Part shown: piece by piece, positions 36,201-45,544 of the stretch
Position numbering within the stretch: position 1 is the stretch's first letter
Layout: every line of letters begins with the position of its first letter
Assembly (NCBI GenBank): GCA_947579605.1
Contig: OX388316.1
Location: 10,481,290 to 10,545,289, forward strand
Reading direction: 5' to 3'
DNA length: 64,000 nucleotides
Source of the DNA: Athripsodes cinereus
Lineage: Eukaryota; Arthropoda; Insecta; Trichoptera; Leptoceridae
Notes under the pieces: generated by a model
Told to the model about the DNA's origin: nothing
Database searches by the model: none
What the model saw: only the letters and a program-made list of their open reading frames with translations
Position numbers and translations under genes: made by a program

Positions 36201-36444
36201 CGTCCAAAAGCAACGGCTGTACCTTGCTGGTATCAATAAGGAAACCCGCCATGGGCTTGCTACCCTTGTCAACTATGGCAAGGGGCAATTCAGCACCATC
36301 GAGGATCACTCTACTAAACAGATGCTCTTGTACGAAAACAATCGGAAGAGAACTGACTGAAACGTGCCTGACCAAGTCAATGGCAGACGCACGAGATCGT
36401 CCCAAGTTAATCTGACCCAATGCAACGGAAACGCGCCTAGCCAT
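33283..36444 (-). CDS. R1-clade endonuclease-reverse transcriptase (ORF2), intact
   Basis: An uninterrupted 1053-codon frame with an ATG start. The N-terminal APE-type endonuclease shows the expected residues: QIN (N13), VQEHLF (E40), AGDFNARS (D137), SWIDLTL and SSDHRLI (D216, H217). Reverse transcriptase follows: KKAPGIDRLNG, YRPITLLPSFGKVLE, QFGFSRGLSTEHA, FLDIAGAFDNAWW, MGCPQGSVLGPFLWN and FAYADDALLLLSG (YADD at 680-683). The C-terminal CVC...EHILWEC (C973, C975, H984, C989) is the cysteine/histidine finger typical of R1-type ORF2. The length is normal for the clade. The start overlaps the stop of ORF1 by 8 nt, implying coupled translation. All catalytic residues are present, so the protein could be functional, though this copy's ORF1 is truncated. 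Opposite-strand frames here are shadows. Confidence 0.9.
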   Translation of the reverse strand: MARRVSVALGQINLGRSRASAIDLVRHVSVSSLPIVFVQEHLFSRVILDGAELPLAIVDKGSKPMAGFLIDTSKVQPLLLDGLSDEFRCCVCVRIGGREIFLISVYFKFSDNVGRHLQGLRRALEALRGRPVIVAGDFNARSPLWYDRPGTDRSGSGGPVADFISSMGLCILNVAGQPATFAGPMGESWIDLTLCTNDLYTELSNWRVHVGDVSSDHRLITWSVGGSLEIDPYGLWSFRCSNANWELFGFALKVEMRDFALWKCEGAESLGEKFNSAVVQVATEVLGRCRPGGKKSTNWWTPELTVLRRQFKSAERAYGPVRKGSVMRDSPAGKRLLESLQRARGSYHLAIRHAKTSAWKEWITETGNADPWSVTRTAVKTKRSADHYLTSIVAGDSETVCIDDTLRALLDGLVPLDSTSTYSPFHAGLRILVRCPGARETIDAASVVTHSELNEIIKTLGPKKAPGIDRLNGIIVKNVWKSCPAEMLQLFQRCMKEGVFPKVWKKGLLRVIPKGNDKPLSDLKAYRPITLLPSFGKVLEILVRNRLGSALAQGSPKQFGFSRGLSTEHAIDACLKWKDERREKNVLGVFLDIAGAFDNAWWPLILAKLKIRGCPRWLYDIVCSYFSQRSVVIHHAGHLVEREVSMGCPQGSVLGPFLWNVLFDDLLRMELPPGCTIFAYADDALLLLSGDTRSAIESKFSIAIDRILTWGRVNRLVFSPSKTSALWLKGVLGRGRNPVLRMDGHPVRVVDEVRYLGVVLDRGFTFLPHVRATAEKAGVLFHTLRRLSRGTWGLRARTVRTIYRATYVAQVTYGARVWSHRLAVGSVSAAVLRGQRLPLLAVTGAYRTSASDGLPVIAGVLPADLEILDGVARRKLKADGNVEHLGMSVHAEPGTRGLSRAIGLIRKRTFEVWQDRWDRGRTARLVYSFLPDVCERMKRRFLSLNHYAVQLVTGHGDLKGKLYDLGLAENPWCVCGLGAQYAEHILWECSVMNDARDAMLDDMSENTPRPIWFGEVLQCPRNLKAFLGFVDVWVSRWELLRQPGSPPSDVGVS

Positions 36445-36781
36445 CGTAATTCGTTGACATCGCTACCCTGTCTATGGCGGCCCGCAGAGCAGGACAATCC
36501 CTGTCTCCCGTGGGGTGGGCCGCAGTCTTTTTGAAGCGCGTGCACGTGGCACACACGTTCCTTTCAGTGGGGACCGTGCACTGTTCCTCTCCATGTCCCT
36601 CCCTGGCACAACGCGCACACACAGGGCTCTTATGCATGCAGTGCTTCTGGATATGCCCGTACATTTGGCACTTATAGCACCTTGTGGCACCAACAAAGTC
36701 CCGTACTCGACAAGCGCTCCATCCCACGTAAACGAAGCCCTGGGACACGAGCGCAGACCTGACCTTAAATTTCATCAGTAA
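36437..36781 (-). pseudogene. R1-like ORF1 (Gag-like), C-terminal zinc-knuckle fragment
   Basis: The last 112 codons of ORF1 remain, entering from the truncation point. They contain three knuckles: CYKCQMYGHIQKHC and CARCAREGHGEEQC (both C-x2-C-x4-H-x4-C), then C-x2-C-x9-H-x6-C beginning CATC. These bind RNA in R1, I and Jockey-type ORF1 proteins. The N-terminal RRM-like/coiled-coil part is missing. The Met at 36775 is internal and not a natural start. The frame ends in TAG (36439-36437), overlapping the ORF2 ATG (36444-36442). Confidence 0.85.
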
Positions 36782-36801
36782 AAATATCTATAATAATCTA
36801 T

Positions 36802-37134
36802 ATTTTATTCTATAATTTGACATGACAGTGTGTTTTATTTTTATTTTGAAATTCGATGTGATGCAGTGTATTGTAACTTTATTTTATGGTTAGATATGAT
36901 ACAGTTTTTTTTATGATTTGACATGATGCTGTTGATATGTTGTAATTTTATTATGTGGTTTATGTGACACAATGTGTTTAATTTTTATTTTTATAATTTG
37001 AAGTGATGCAGTATATTTTGTTTTTGTTTTGATTTTAATTTGATACGATGGTGGTGTTGTACAATTGTTGTTTATAACTATGTATTAAAGGCGTAAGCCG
37101 TATGTATTATTATAAATAAATAAATAAATAAATA
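36802..37134 (+). mobile_element. 5'-truncated retroelement 3' end (family Q), copy 1
   Basis: About 330 bp with degenerate internal periodicity around ATTTGACATGAT. It ends GGCGTAAGCCGTATGTATTA and then (ATAA)n. It appears identical by eye to 51667-51999, so both are recent. It starts within about 20 bp of the broken 5' end of the R1-like element, head to head with it. No ORF. The tail format suggests a LINE or LINE-mobilised element. Confidence 0.75.
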
Positions 37135-38628
37135 TACTTACCCGCTGAGTTGCGTCGATTGATGAAGAGTAACTGTTTCCAGAGCCGCATGTGTCTTATG
37201 ATAGATTTTAATACTCTATCTCTAAGTCACATGTTGGCTCTAGACAAAGCTACAGAATCTAAGAAGTATAACGGATGAACGAAGATGGATACTTACCAAA
37301 ATTTAACTTTTAATATAACATTTTCGGAGCTAGTTCTATCGTTGAGTTACAGAGAATTCTTGTAGGTTTGTTGTATAACAGTAATACGTATTTCAATCTG
37401 CTCGTTTTTACCTGAAACAAGAAAAAAAATCATAAGAGAATAAAAAAAATTAAATTAGGTAAGTTTAAATATATCATCTAATCAACGCGTCAAAATTATG
37501 TAAAAAAACCGAAGATTCTTGATACAAAAATATATTTGACAAACTTTTACATATTGATAGTGTTCTCGATATTATTATTAGGCTTGATATTAACGTACTC
37601 AAATCCGATCAGATAAAGAAGCACAGATAGGGTATGTATGTATATATTACGCCTTCAATAAAAATGATAATTTCCTTCCTATACGCTGAATACGGTGTCG
37701 GTGGTTAGGGAAGAAGTGTATACTGTATAATAATGTATGTATATTACTGAGCACTGCTATAAGTATGCTGTAATGCGATATGCTCCCAATACAAGGCGGG
37801 TAATTTGCGTTCACTTTCACTGTTTGAATGGGAGACATTATCAAAAGATTTTACAATCCGTTCCAGTTGAGATAGACGTAAGAGATTTGCAGAGATAGGA
37901 AAGAAAAAACGATCCTTCCAAGAATTGCTTCAAGGTACTGATGTAATGGTGGCGTAAGGTAAAATAAAAAAGTCAGATGTCGTCTACTGCGCAGCCACAA
38001 TGTGGTGGTGAAGATATTAACACGGTATAGCGCAAATAAGAGATATTTATCGTACGGAGAAGCAATATCAAACACCAATTTCTCCTCATTTCCCCACTAC
38101 ACGATTCTTCCTTATTTTTGTCACCTTTATAGTAAATCTTATAGTCAGCTTTGCTACGTGTTTCCTTCACACGTTTCCATTTCTTTGAGGCATTATTTGG
38201 AATTTACAAAATAAAAGCATGTCAACACAAAATGTATTTATTTCCCGATAAAGATTATTTGATCTGAAAATTATTCGACGTGAGAGCGTTATTCAAATTT
38301 ATTGCTACACAGAACAATAAATCCTCGTAAGTTATAATTTATCACTAGGGGATACAGAGGGGGGGGGGGGGAGAGGGGGCAACAATTTATATGTTTGTTA
38401 TTTCATTAACATTGTAACCTTGAAACAATTTAAGGTACAAAGTTTCATTAAAATCATCCCCTAGAAATTATCAACGCTAAAATAATTTAAATATCTTCTA
38501 AAATATTTGTGTTCGAAGTATTTAATATACGTATCTTGCATGTACGTACATACATGATCTCGAGTTTAAAAATAATAATATCAGTTATTTTAGAAGGATT
38601 TACTATGTAACAGTCACGAGACATTTTG
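37135..38628. other. AT-rich non-coding DNA
   Basis: No supported gene. A G-run at about 38359-38378 and a mixed-composition patch at about 37640-38035 are the only compositional features. The overlapping frames at 37647-38214 lack any recognisable domain. Confidence 0.4.
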
Positions 38629-38778
38629 AATGTTTTTTTAAGTATTCTACTATGCACATCCGTAACTTGATTATTTAAAATCACTCTATCGCTCGTCAAT
38701 GGTATAGGTTTACCGAAATCGATCGCGATTTAAATAATCAAGTAACGGATGTGCATTGTAGAATACTTAAAAAACATT
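38629..38778. mobile_element. 150-bp fold-back element
   Basis: AATGTTTTTTTAAGTATTCT and the following ACTATGCACATCCGTAACTT, GATTATTTAAA pair with the right arm 38727-38778 (GATTTAAATAATCAAGT, ACGGATGTGCATTGTAGAA, TACTTAAAAAACATT). Arms are about 52 bp with few differences around a loop of about 45 bp. No duplication or ORF was seen. Confidence 0.7.
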
Positions 38779-39942
38779 AAAAATAATGATTAAATACTTA
38801 TTGTTAAGAACCATTTATATAGCAACATATTATGATCTGTTAATCACCTCAAGGGCACATTCCCAATGTTCAGGATGAATATTCACGTCTACTTCTAAGA
38901 AAAAATATATAAAATGATTCAATTAAGGCAGTAGAATGAGTTACGTATAGATTTAGTTTCTCAGTAAGAAATGTGTTTTTAGGAGATGTGGGAGCTTTCA
39001 GGCTAATCTTTGTTTGCAGTAGTAAAAAAATATTTGTATGCTTGAATGTGTAGCAAAAATGTGAGTATAGGAGGAGAGAGAAATAGGATGCGTGTTTATC
39101 AGAGAATCCAGTAAGACTCTTATAATACTGAAACATAAAACAGAAGATAAAGGACGGAGACATGACTATAAACATGGAGAAGACGTCACGCTGCAAATAA
39201 TATACAACGAAAAATAATAATGATCGTAAAGGAAATCATGTGACATCATGAAATGTACCTATATAATACCTAAAGTGCACAGAGAAAATTACGGAATACG
39301 GGTGGGAAAAATATGTATGAACAATATTAACACTCAAAGTTAAACGAATAACGTCAAAAACGATAGTTACAAACACTTTTTAGTATTACGTAGGCAAAAT
39401 ATTTATGTTAATTTTTTTTTCAATTTTCTTTACAAAATATTAAACGTCAAATTCGCTGTGGTCGAGAATGGAACGTAAATTTTAAGTATAAAATTACTAC
39501 TCTAGATTATGTGGTGTTCTATTTTTTTTCTAGCGTAGTGTCATACGTTTTGCGACGTTAGACAGTAGAAAAAGGCGTAATTCTAACAGAAATATGATGG
39601 TATATGATAGAATGCCAGATTTGGTATTATAAAGGGTTTAACTCGATAATAAAACGACCGTAATTTATCATAACCCTTCACAAGTAAATGAAACCATCAT
39701 ACGACTCCACTCCAGAGAATCAATACACAAGAGACAAATAATACTAAAAACGTAGTGGTATCAAATCCACAAACAAAGCGTGTCTATCGGTATTCTACTG
39801 GGCTCGTGATATTCGCTTATAGGTACGTGCATATGACTTTATCATAATCAACATAAATAAAAACTTTAAAACACTGTTTAATTTTCACATATGATTTTGT
39901 ATTAAGTCAATTAATAATGACTAAATGTTAATCGCTGAGCGC

Positions 39943-39969
39943 TTTCGCCTTACGGCATCTTCAGGGCAG
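39943..39969 (-). ncRNA. Hammerhead-ribozyme-like motif
   Basis: On the minus strand CTGAAGATGCC-GTAA-GGCGAAA forms a compact core: CTGAAGA, a GCC/GGC stem with GTAA loop, then GAAA followed by the palindrome GCGC. This is the minimal form described for Penelope-type hammerheads. Cleavage activity is not shown. Confidence 0.4.
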
Positions 39970-39989
39970 TTTAGTTTTAAGTAACTCTT

Positions 39990-40021
39990 GCTCTGAAGAT
40001 GCTGCAAGGCGAAAACACTTG
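39990..40021 (+). ncRNA. Hammerhead-ribozyme-like motif, opposite arm
   Basis: CTGAAGATGCTGCAAGGCGAAAAC repeats the core in the other orientation, with a weaker stem II (TGC...GGC/GCA region). It is likely degenerate. Confidence 0.3.
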
Positions 40022-40053
40022 TAAATTAGCATTTAGTCATTATTTAATTGACT

Positions 40054-42914
40054 AAATACAAAATTAACTACTTTAAATTTAATAAATAAAAGGGAATATT
40101 ATGATGAATAATACTTTTTCTTAATAAAAACGTCATGGTGAAACATAAAACAGTGTTATTTTGTATTTTAATTTATTAAAAATGCTTTTTCACAATGATA
40201 AAATTGGAAAATAAAACCGAATAAATACTTTTACTATACAAAACAAATCTAGTTACTTAAGTACATATTGTTAGAAAATAATATTGTTTTTAGTTAATCG
40301 TTTTGTAGGTATTTTTCATGAACACATTCCACTGCTATAAACTTTATTTTATGAGAAGTACGGATGGTATGTATGTGAAAAAATATGGAATAATAATCAA
40401 ATTTTAGATATTCGTTACGCGGCAATGTACACAGGGGAGAAAGAATATGATAATTGGGAAATATTGAAAAGAATGATAAAAAAGAAACGTGATTTTTCAG
40501 TGTTTATAATTCGTTATTGAACTCTGGAAACGAAAGTTCAGATGGCAACACTGGAAGCCGATAAAGCGCGGGAAGCCCCCCAAATATTTCCATCTCTTTT
40601 CCCCCGCACCGGCACCGTGCACTACTATTTTATCGTTTCCCGCCGTTTTATGGGAACATTGTTCGCTGCCGCCAGATTAAAGGCGGTATTTAGACTTAAA
40701 AAATACATTAATATACAAGTAGTGACTTATTAAGATAAAAAAAATTAGAGTCATTAGAATAATAAATATTATCTCTAAGCTTTTCTTTCCATTGACCATC
40801 ACATATATTTCGAATTACTATTATAAAATAAAAATACATTTCAAATGTATAAAATCATTCATTATTTTACATTCGGCAGAGAAATTTTAAATAATCTATA
40901 TTTTCAATTTTCATATTTGGTTATACCTATCGGTGGTTGGAAAAAATAAATAAAAATAAAGTATGCTCTATGAAAAATGCTCCTTATTAAGAGAATAAGT
41001 AAAATGAGGTGATATGTTACACTTTAGACGTTACCACTTAGCAGAAGTAATAAGTGGTCGTAAATGATAATATTTATATAATGGGTGTTTTATTAACACA
41101 AAAATATAATATGGTATAAACGCTGGATAATTTTATGGTTCTGAATAAAATAAAATATCAAAGATCGAGAATGTTTTGTGTGTTTTCTATACAAAAAAAA
41201 AAATATCACAAAATATCTATATCAAAAAGTATTATTTCGTATGTATTTGGTCGATACAAAAATGTTTCAGATTTCAAAAACGACCACCGGACAATAAAAA
41301 CTGATAAAAACAACATTTGACAATAAAAGCTTCGAATGGTTTTATTTTGTACTTCTGCTATGAACCGGAACATATGACCGCAATAATATGCTACTCTTAA
41401 AGATCCTATATGTATAACAAAATGGATCCTATCCAATGTACGGACTATTTCGATAACAAAATATTTCAATATCATATTTGCTACAAAATATATACGGAAA
41501 GGATCCCTCAATTTTTGACTAAAAAAATCCCATGAAACATTTATTTACTGTACAATGTTCGTATAATGTCATACAACATTTCGTTAAATATTCTTCAACG
41601 ATATAGTACTGGCTATACCAGCAACGGCAATTACGTGATTATCAAACTGGTTTTGGAAACTCTCAGTCGACTCGTGTATTTTCGAAAATAACTTTCATAC
41701 TCCAGGTTAGCTTGCAATTTAATCAAAATAAAAGCTTTATTGAATGTTAAAATGCTAAAGTATGTCATCTTCTGAATGTAGGTGTTTGTAAGTTTGCACT
41801 AAAATATAAAACAATATCTAGAGATATACTTATTGATATCTAGAGACAACTTTATTGATACTTTCTAAATTCGTGAGAAGAAAATTCTCAACGTATATTT
41901 GTAACGTAAAAAAAATGTAGGGATAATAAGAAACAGAGTAGGTATTAAACATAGAAATGTATCTCAATATCTAGTATGTATCTGTTCAGGAGTTAAATAT
42001 TCTCAAGTCACAAAGAGATTCTGCAAAAGGTTTACGTTACAAATTTTATTACGAATACAGGCGATAAAACCAATAATAAAGTAATATGATAAAACATAAT
42101 AAATTATTAGATGTGTGATCAAGGCAAACATAGATACAGCATAAATAAATAAGCCGCGAACGAGAAATAGAACAAATAATAAGAAGACTGTGAAGGCATT
42201 TAGGAAAGCACTATACTTTTCTATTTACCTTTTCCTTTACTGCCTTTAAGTAGTACTCACACATTATGTATATTATTTTTCTATCTGCTAAGTCGTATTG
42301 TATCTACGTTAGTATAATATTGACATAAAGCTCCTAAGAAATTCAGCACTTCAACCAGCATGTACTTATCTTAGTGAGCTTGGTGAAAGCTTCGTGTTAC
42401 AAACTATACTGTCTTACAATAAACCGCTATACTAGAAATATTTTACTGTAACATTATGTCGATGTGTTTCTCAAAAACAAATAAAAATGCAGACAATATT
42501 TTGAAGAGAAAACATTTGCCATTCATATTGTAAAGAATATTATAGTTAGAGGTGTTAGAGGTGAACGCAAATCGGGCGATGTTCATGATTTTCAAACTAT
42601 TCTAAAGGACCAGATACAACGCAGCATGTACCTACTCGTATGTAATTAATACATATCTTAGCCACAAGAATAAAAAATGAAATCTATTTATTTGTTGTGG
42701 CGTTGACAAAGTTTTACAAATATCCAATAACCTTATCTACGCACATCTTTTCGTATCAGTATTTGTCATTTTCTAATTGTTCGCATAAACTTTATCACCC
42801 GAATTTTACAAAATGCTTCAATGAATATCATGGCCTGACATTTGATATAGCAGAATACAAAACAATCTTTGTTAAAAAATACACTGATGAATAAAATCAT
42901 TACATTTTATGATT
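40054..42914. other. AT-rich non-coding DNA with one GC-rich patch
   Basis: The only departure is a GC-rich patch at about 40535-40690 (AAAGCGCGGGAAGCCCCCC, CCCGCACCGGCACCGTGC). A 63-codon frame crosses it but resembles nothing I know. The remaining short frames are treated as chance. Confidence 0.4.
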
Positions 42915-43174
42915 TTACATAACATAACATAACATGTATAGACAATTCACACAGACCGAGCTAGTCCCAAACTAAGATGTGAATCTTGTATTATGGGTAC
43001 TAACGCGACGATACACATATATACAATGCACTAAACACATAAATGTACATGTAACACCCAGACCCAGGACAATCTGAAAAAGGTTATTCTTCATTTTGCC
43101 CTGGCCGGGAATCGAACCCGGGACCTAGTGACTCAAAGGCAAGTGCGTTAGCCTCCACGCCACACTGGTCGTCT
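42915..43174 (-). mobile_element. tRNA-derived SINE (SINE A), full-length copy
   Basis: On the minus strand a tRNA-like head has a perfect B box, GGTTCGATTCC (plus coordinates 43108-43118), and an A-box-like GTGGCGTGGAGG upstream. It is followed by a body shared with the 54882-55127 copy, and ends in (ATGTT)n. The window also holds a tail-only copy at 21725-21765. SINEs are transcribed by polymerase III and mobilised by LINE enzymes. No clear target duplication was found for this copy. Confidence 0.85.
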
Positions 43175-43588
43175 AAATTGATACTAAATTTTAAGGTAGG
43201 TACTCAAAACCACAAGTTACGTAACGACTCGATAAAGAACGAAGTTCATTGGTGTGGAAAAGCAAAAAAAATATCTGACAAGGAATTAAGAAAATTATTT
43301 CCGTTTTGAACGAATCATGTTAACACATATTGGAATGCTTCAATGAAACAGTATTGTAACGAATGTCAATAATTTTACTGTGCTACGTGTTTTTAAAATT
43401 ATTAAGTATTAAAGAAAAAATATTTATGTTATAAAATTTTTAAGACGTAAAATTTTCATGAATAAGAAGTAAAATGAAATAATTAAATGGTAAAATAGTA
43501 ATAATTTATACATTATAAGAAGGTAAGTATGTATGTGCTGTATGCAAAAGTATAAATTTTCTTCAGATGTCAGAGAAAACCTGCATAA
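43175..43588. other. AT-rich non-coding DNA
   Basis: Nothing recognised between the SINE and the LTR element. Confidence 0.4.
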
Positions 43589-44466
43589 AGTTTGTTATGC
43601 CCGGTGTAGTAGGTATTGTGCCGAAAAGTTACCATTAAAAAAATAATTGGTTTTTAGAAAGTTGTACGGGATTTCAATATAAAACAATGCAGTTCATGAG
43701 AAATATGAAAATCCCGACATTAAAAATATCCCTGCACTTAAAAGGCACCTGCATTAATAATGTATTGTTTGCTAATCTTCGTACCTGCATACAAAATTAT
43801 TGTTTATATATATTTGTACCTGCATGGCAACAGGGGTAATAAAGAGAATAATATCAACAAAAGATTAAGGCGCATTCATTATGTATCAACTTAAGGCGCA
43901 TTCATTATGTATCAAATTATTTTATGAAGATTCTAGAATGTCTGCGTATTGTAATTATTTAGTATCTGCTTGGTTGGATTTTTTATACCTACGCTTCGAG
44001 ATATTGAGTGTCGATATCGGTGACATGTGTTGAATTATGTAAACAGCTCTTTAGGTATGAATTATAATTTAATTGTAACATACATAGTTTGAGTATTTAA
44101 TTATCTACCTAAAGGGTTGTATTGTGACATATGTAATAGATATAAGATGTGTTATTTGTGTTGCGGAATGGACGCTTGTTATATAATTATAAATGGTGAT
44201 AAAGGACACAAGAAATATGATATCAGTGAAAGAGACACTTAAATTAATTTATATGTGAATTAATTAATAATTAAAATCAGTGCATTGGACGCTTCATAAC
44301 ATAATATTTATTTGTAAATATTTATTTTATTATTTACTGCATAATTCCTGGAATGCAGACAAGGGTGCAGGTGTACTCGCAATACAATGGAACTTGCGGT
44401 GAGCGTGTATTGGTATTCAATTAGCCAATCACGGCGCTGCACAGAGATGCATCACAGCGTAGGAGG

Positions 44467-44476
44467 GGTATATGGC
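44467..44476 (+). promoter_or_regulatory. Possible LTR TATA-like element
   Basis: GGGTATATGG lies at the start of the LTR's GC-richer block, between AGGGGT (44464-44469) and ACCCCT (44479-44484). The downstream ACTCAAGG/TCAGTC-type words could hold the initiator. The same site recurs in the 3' LTR at about 48543. This is motif-level support only. Confidence 0.25.
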
Positions 44477-44770
44477 CAACCCCTCTCTACACCACTCAAG
44501 GAACAGTAGAGAGATGTCCTTGAACAGAAGTTAGTCTCCATCAGTCATCAGTGGTGAACAGTTATCATCAGCGAGTCGTAGTGAGTAGTCAGTTGTCCTT
44601 GGTAGAAGGATTGCTCTTGCCATCACTCAATGACTCATCAGCTGACCTTCAGAGAGACAAGTGTCTCTAGTCATTGGGCTTCAGTTGAGTCGAGATATTC
44701 TCCTCCTGAAGTCATGACGAGCCAACTCTGCACCTGTGTAGGCTGGTAATTGCCTCCAGGAGCCTCGGAC

Positions 44771-44787
44771 GTAGGGCTTCGCCCTAC
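44771..44787. repeat. Perfect 7-bp stem hairpin in LTR
   Basis: GTAGGGCTTCGCCCTAC forms a GC-rich 7-bp stem with a 3-nt loop. It is present in both LTRs (3' copy at about 48847-48863). In the transcript it would lie in the leader if transcription starts near 44500. Confidence 0.6.
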
Positions 44788-45320
44788 CAGCACTGCGCCA
44801 AGGGGCGCCTTCTTCAACTTGTTTGTCTCTAGGCATTTTCATGCCAGAGGCGCCCTCATCGTGGGATCCATTACAATCATCGCAAAGTGAAATTTAATTA
44901 TTTTAAAAGTGCTACGTTTTCGTTTTATTGAAATAATAATCAAGTGTGTTTTTTTTATATTGGGATAATTACATGTACACAGACAATACGGGGTAGTGAG
45001 TAAGTCGTAGTATTGTGTTGCTGTTTAAACGTGTGTTTGTAATAGTGGTAAGAATTTTTTTTATTTTTAATTAAATGTTTATTTGAATCTAAATTTGTCT
45101 TTTACACATTTGTCCATTTAATTACAGATAACTTGTCGTCTCTTAATTTATATAGCCTCACTGTATAATTTAATCGAGACCATTTTATTGTTTTAACTCC
45201 TGGAGTGCTGTAAGTAGCCCAGTAGAGTCTCAGCCGCTGGCATTATTGGTTAAAAAATTTTATAAATCCTCAACCAAAACCATTCTTTCACCATCTCTCT
45301 CTCACCCCCCCATATCATAT

Positions 45321-45338
45321 TGGCCCCCTGAACGTGGG
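45321..45338 (+). promoter_or_regulatory. Primer binding site-like sequence
   Basis: TGGCCCCCTGAACGTGGG begins 3 bp after the 5' LTR. A TGG start complements a tRNA CCA end, as in LTR retrotransposons. I cannot name the tRNA. Confidence 0.5.
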
Positions 45339-45544
45339 GCTCGTAGCGAAAAAATACACATCTGTGTATAATCGCTACAACGAATCCGTCCCTGAGATTT
45401 TGTAATTAGTTTTTTTTGTGATATCGGAGGAGGGTGTATATATTTTTTTTTATAATGAACTGACAAGTTATCTGTAATGGCGAATGTGTATTGTTTTGAC
45501 TTTTGGCTTTGTTTTATTGACATGTGTTTATTGTGTATTACGGT

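Larger units (their letters stand above)
32757..36781 (-). mobile_element. R1-clade LINE, 5'-truncated in ORF1, ORF2 intact
   Basis: On the minus strand: the end of ORF1 with three zinc knuckles, a complete ORF2, and a 3' UTR of about 0.5 kb that ends where GC content drops (near 32757; this end is uncertain). The region is far more GC-rich than its surroundings. The 5' end breaks off at about 36781 inside ORF1. R1-clade elements often target rDNA, telomeric repeats or microsatellites; none of these (no TTAGG array, no 28S-like sequence) is visible at this site. Confidence 0.8.
39905..40053. mobile_element. Fold-back carrying a second inverted hammerhead-like pair
   Basis: AGTCAATTAATAATGACTAA at the left pairs with the right end (TTAGTCATTATTTAATTGAC), and the arms run inward to a short AT-rich loop. 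Each arm carries CTGAAGA...GAAA: minus strand 39964-39958 and 39946-39943, plus strand 39993-39999 and 40011-40014. The organisation copies the Penelope-like remnant at 25.7-26.1 kb, but the sequence differs and it is only 149 bp. Confidence 0.5.
43593..45317 (+). repeat. 5' LTR (1725 bp)
   Basis: TG...CA ends. Its left part is AT-rich and includes a tandem 26-bp duplication (43865-43890 and 43891-43916, unit TTAAGGCGCATTCATTATGT...). A more GC-rich block spans about 44345-44880 and contains a TATA-like GGGTATATGG (44467-44476) inside an AGGGGT/ACCCCT inverted pair and a perfect GTAGGGC-TTC-GCCCTAC hairpin (44771-44787). A candidate 80-nt intron (45048-45127) lies near the 3' end. The U3/R/U5 boundaries cannot be fixed from sequence alone. 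Confidence 0.92.

Noticed and set aside
33283..36781. TRAS/SART-type telomeric insertion
   Set aside because: No TTAGG/CCTAA array is present at either flank.
38359..38378. G-run as a possible G-quadruplex regulator
   Set aside because: It is a simple homopolymer-type run with no surrounding gene or conserved context. Sequencing error is also possible.
43865..43916. CRISPR-like direct repeats
   Set aside because: Only two adjacent 26-bp units without spacers, inside an LTR; a simple tandem duplication.
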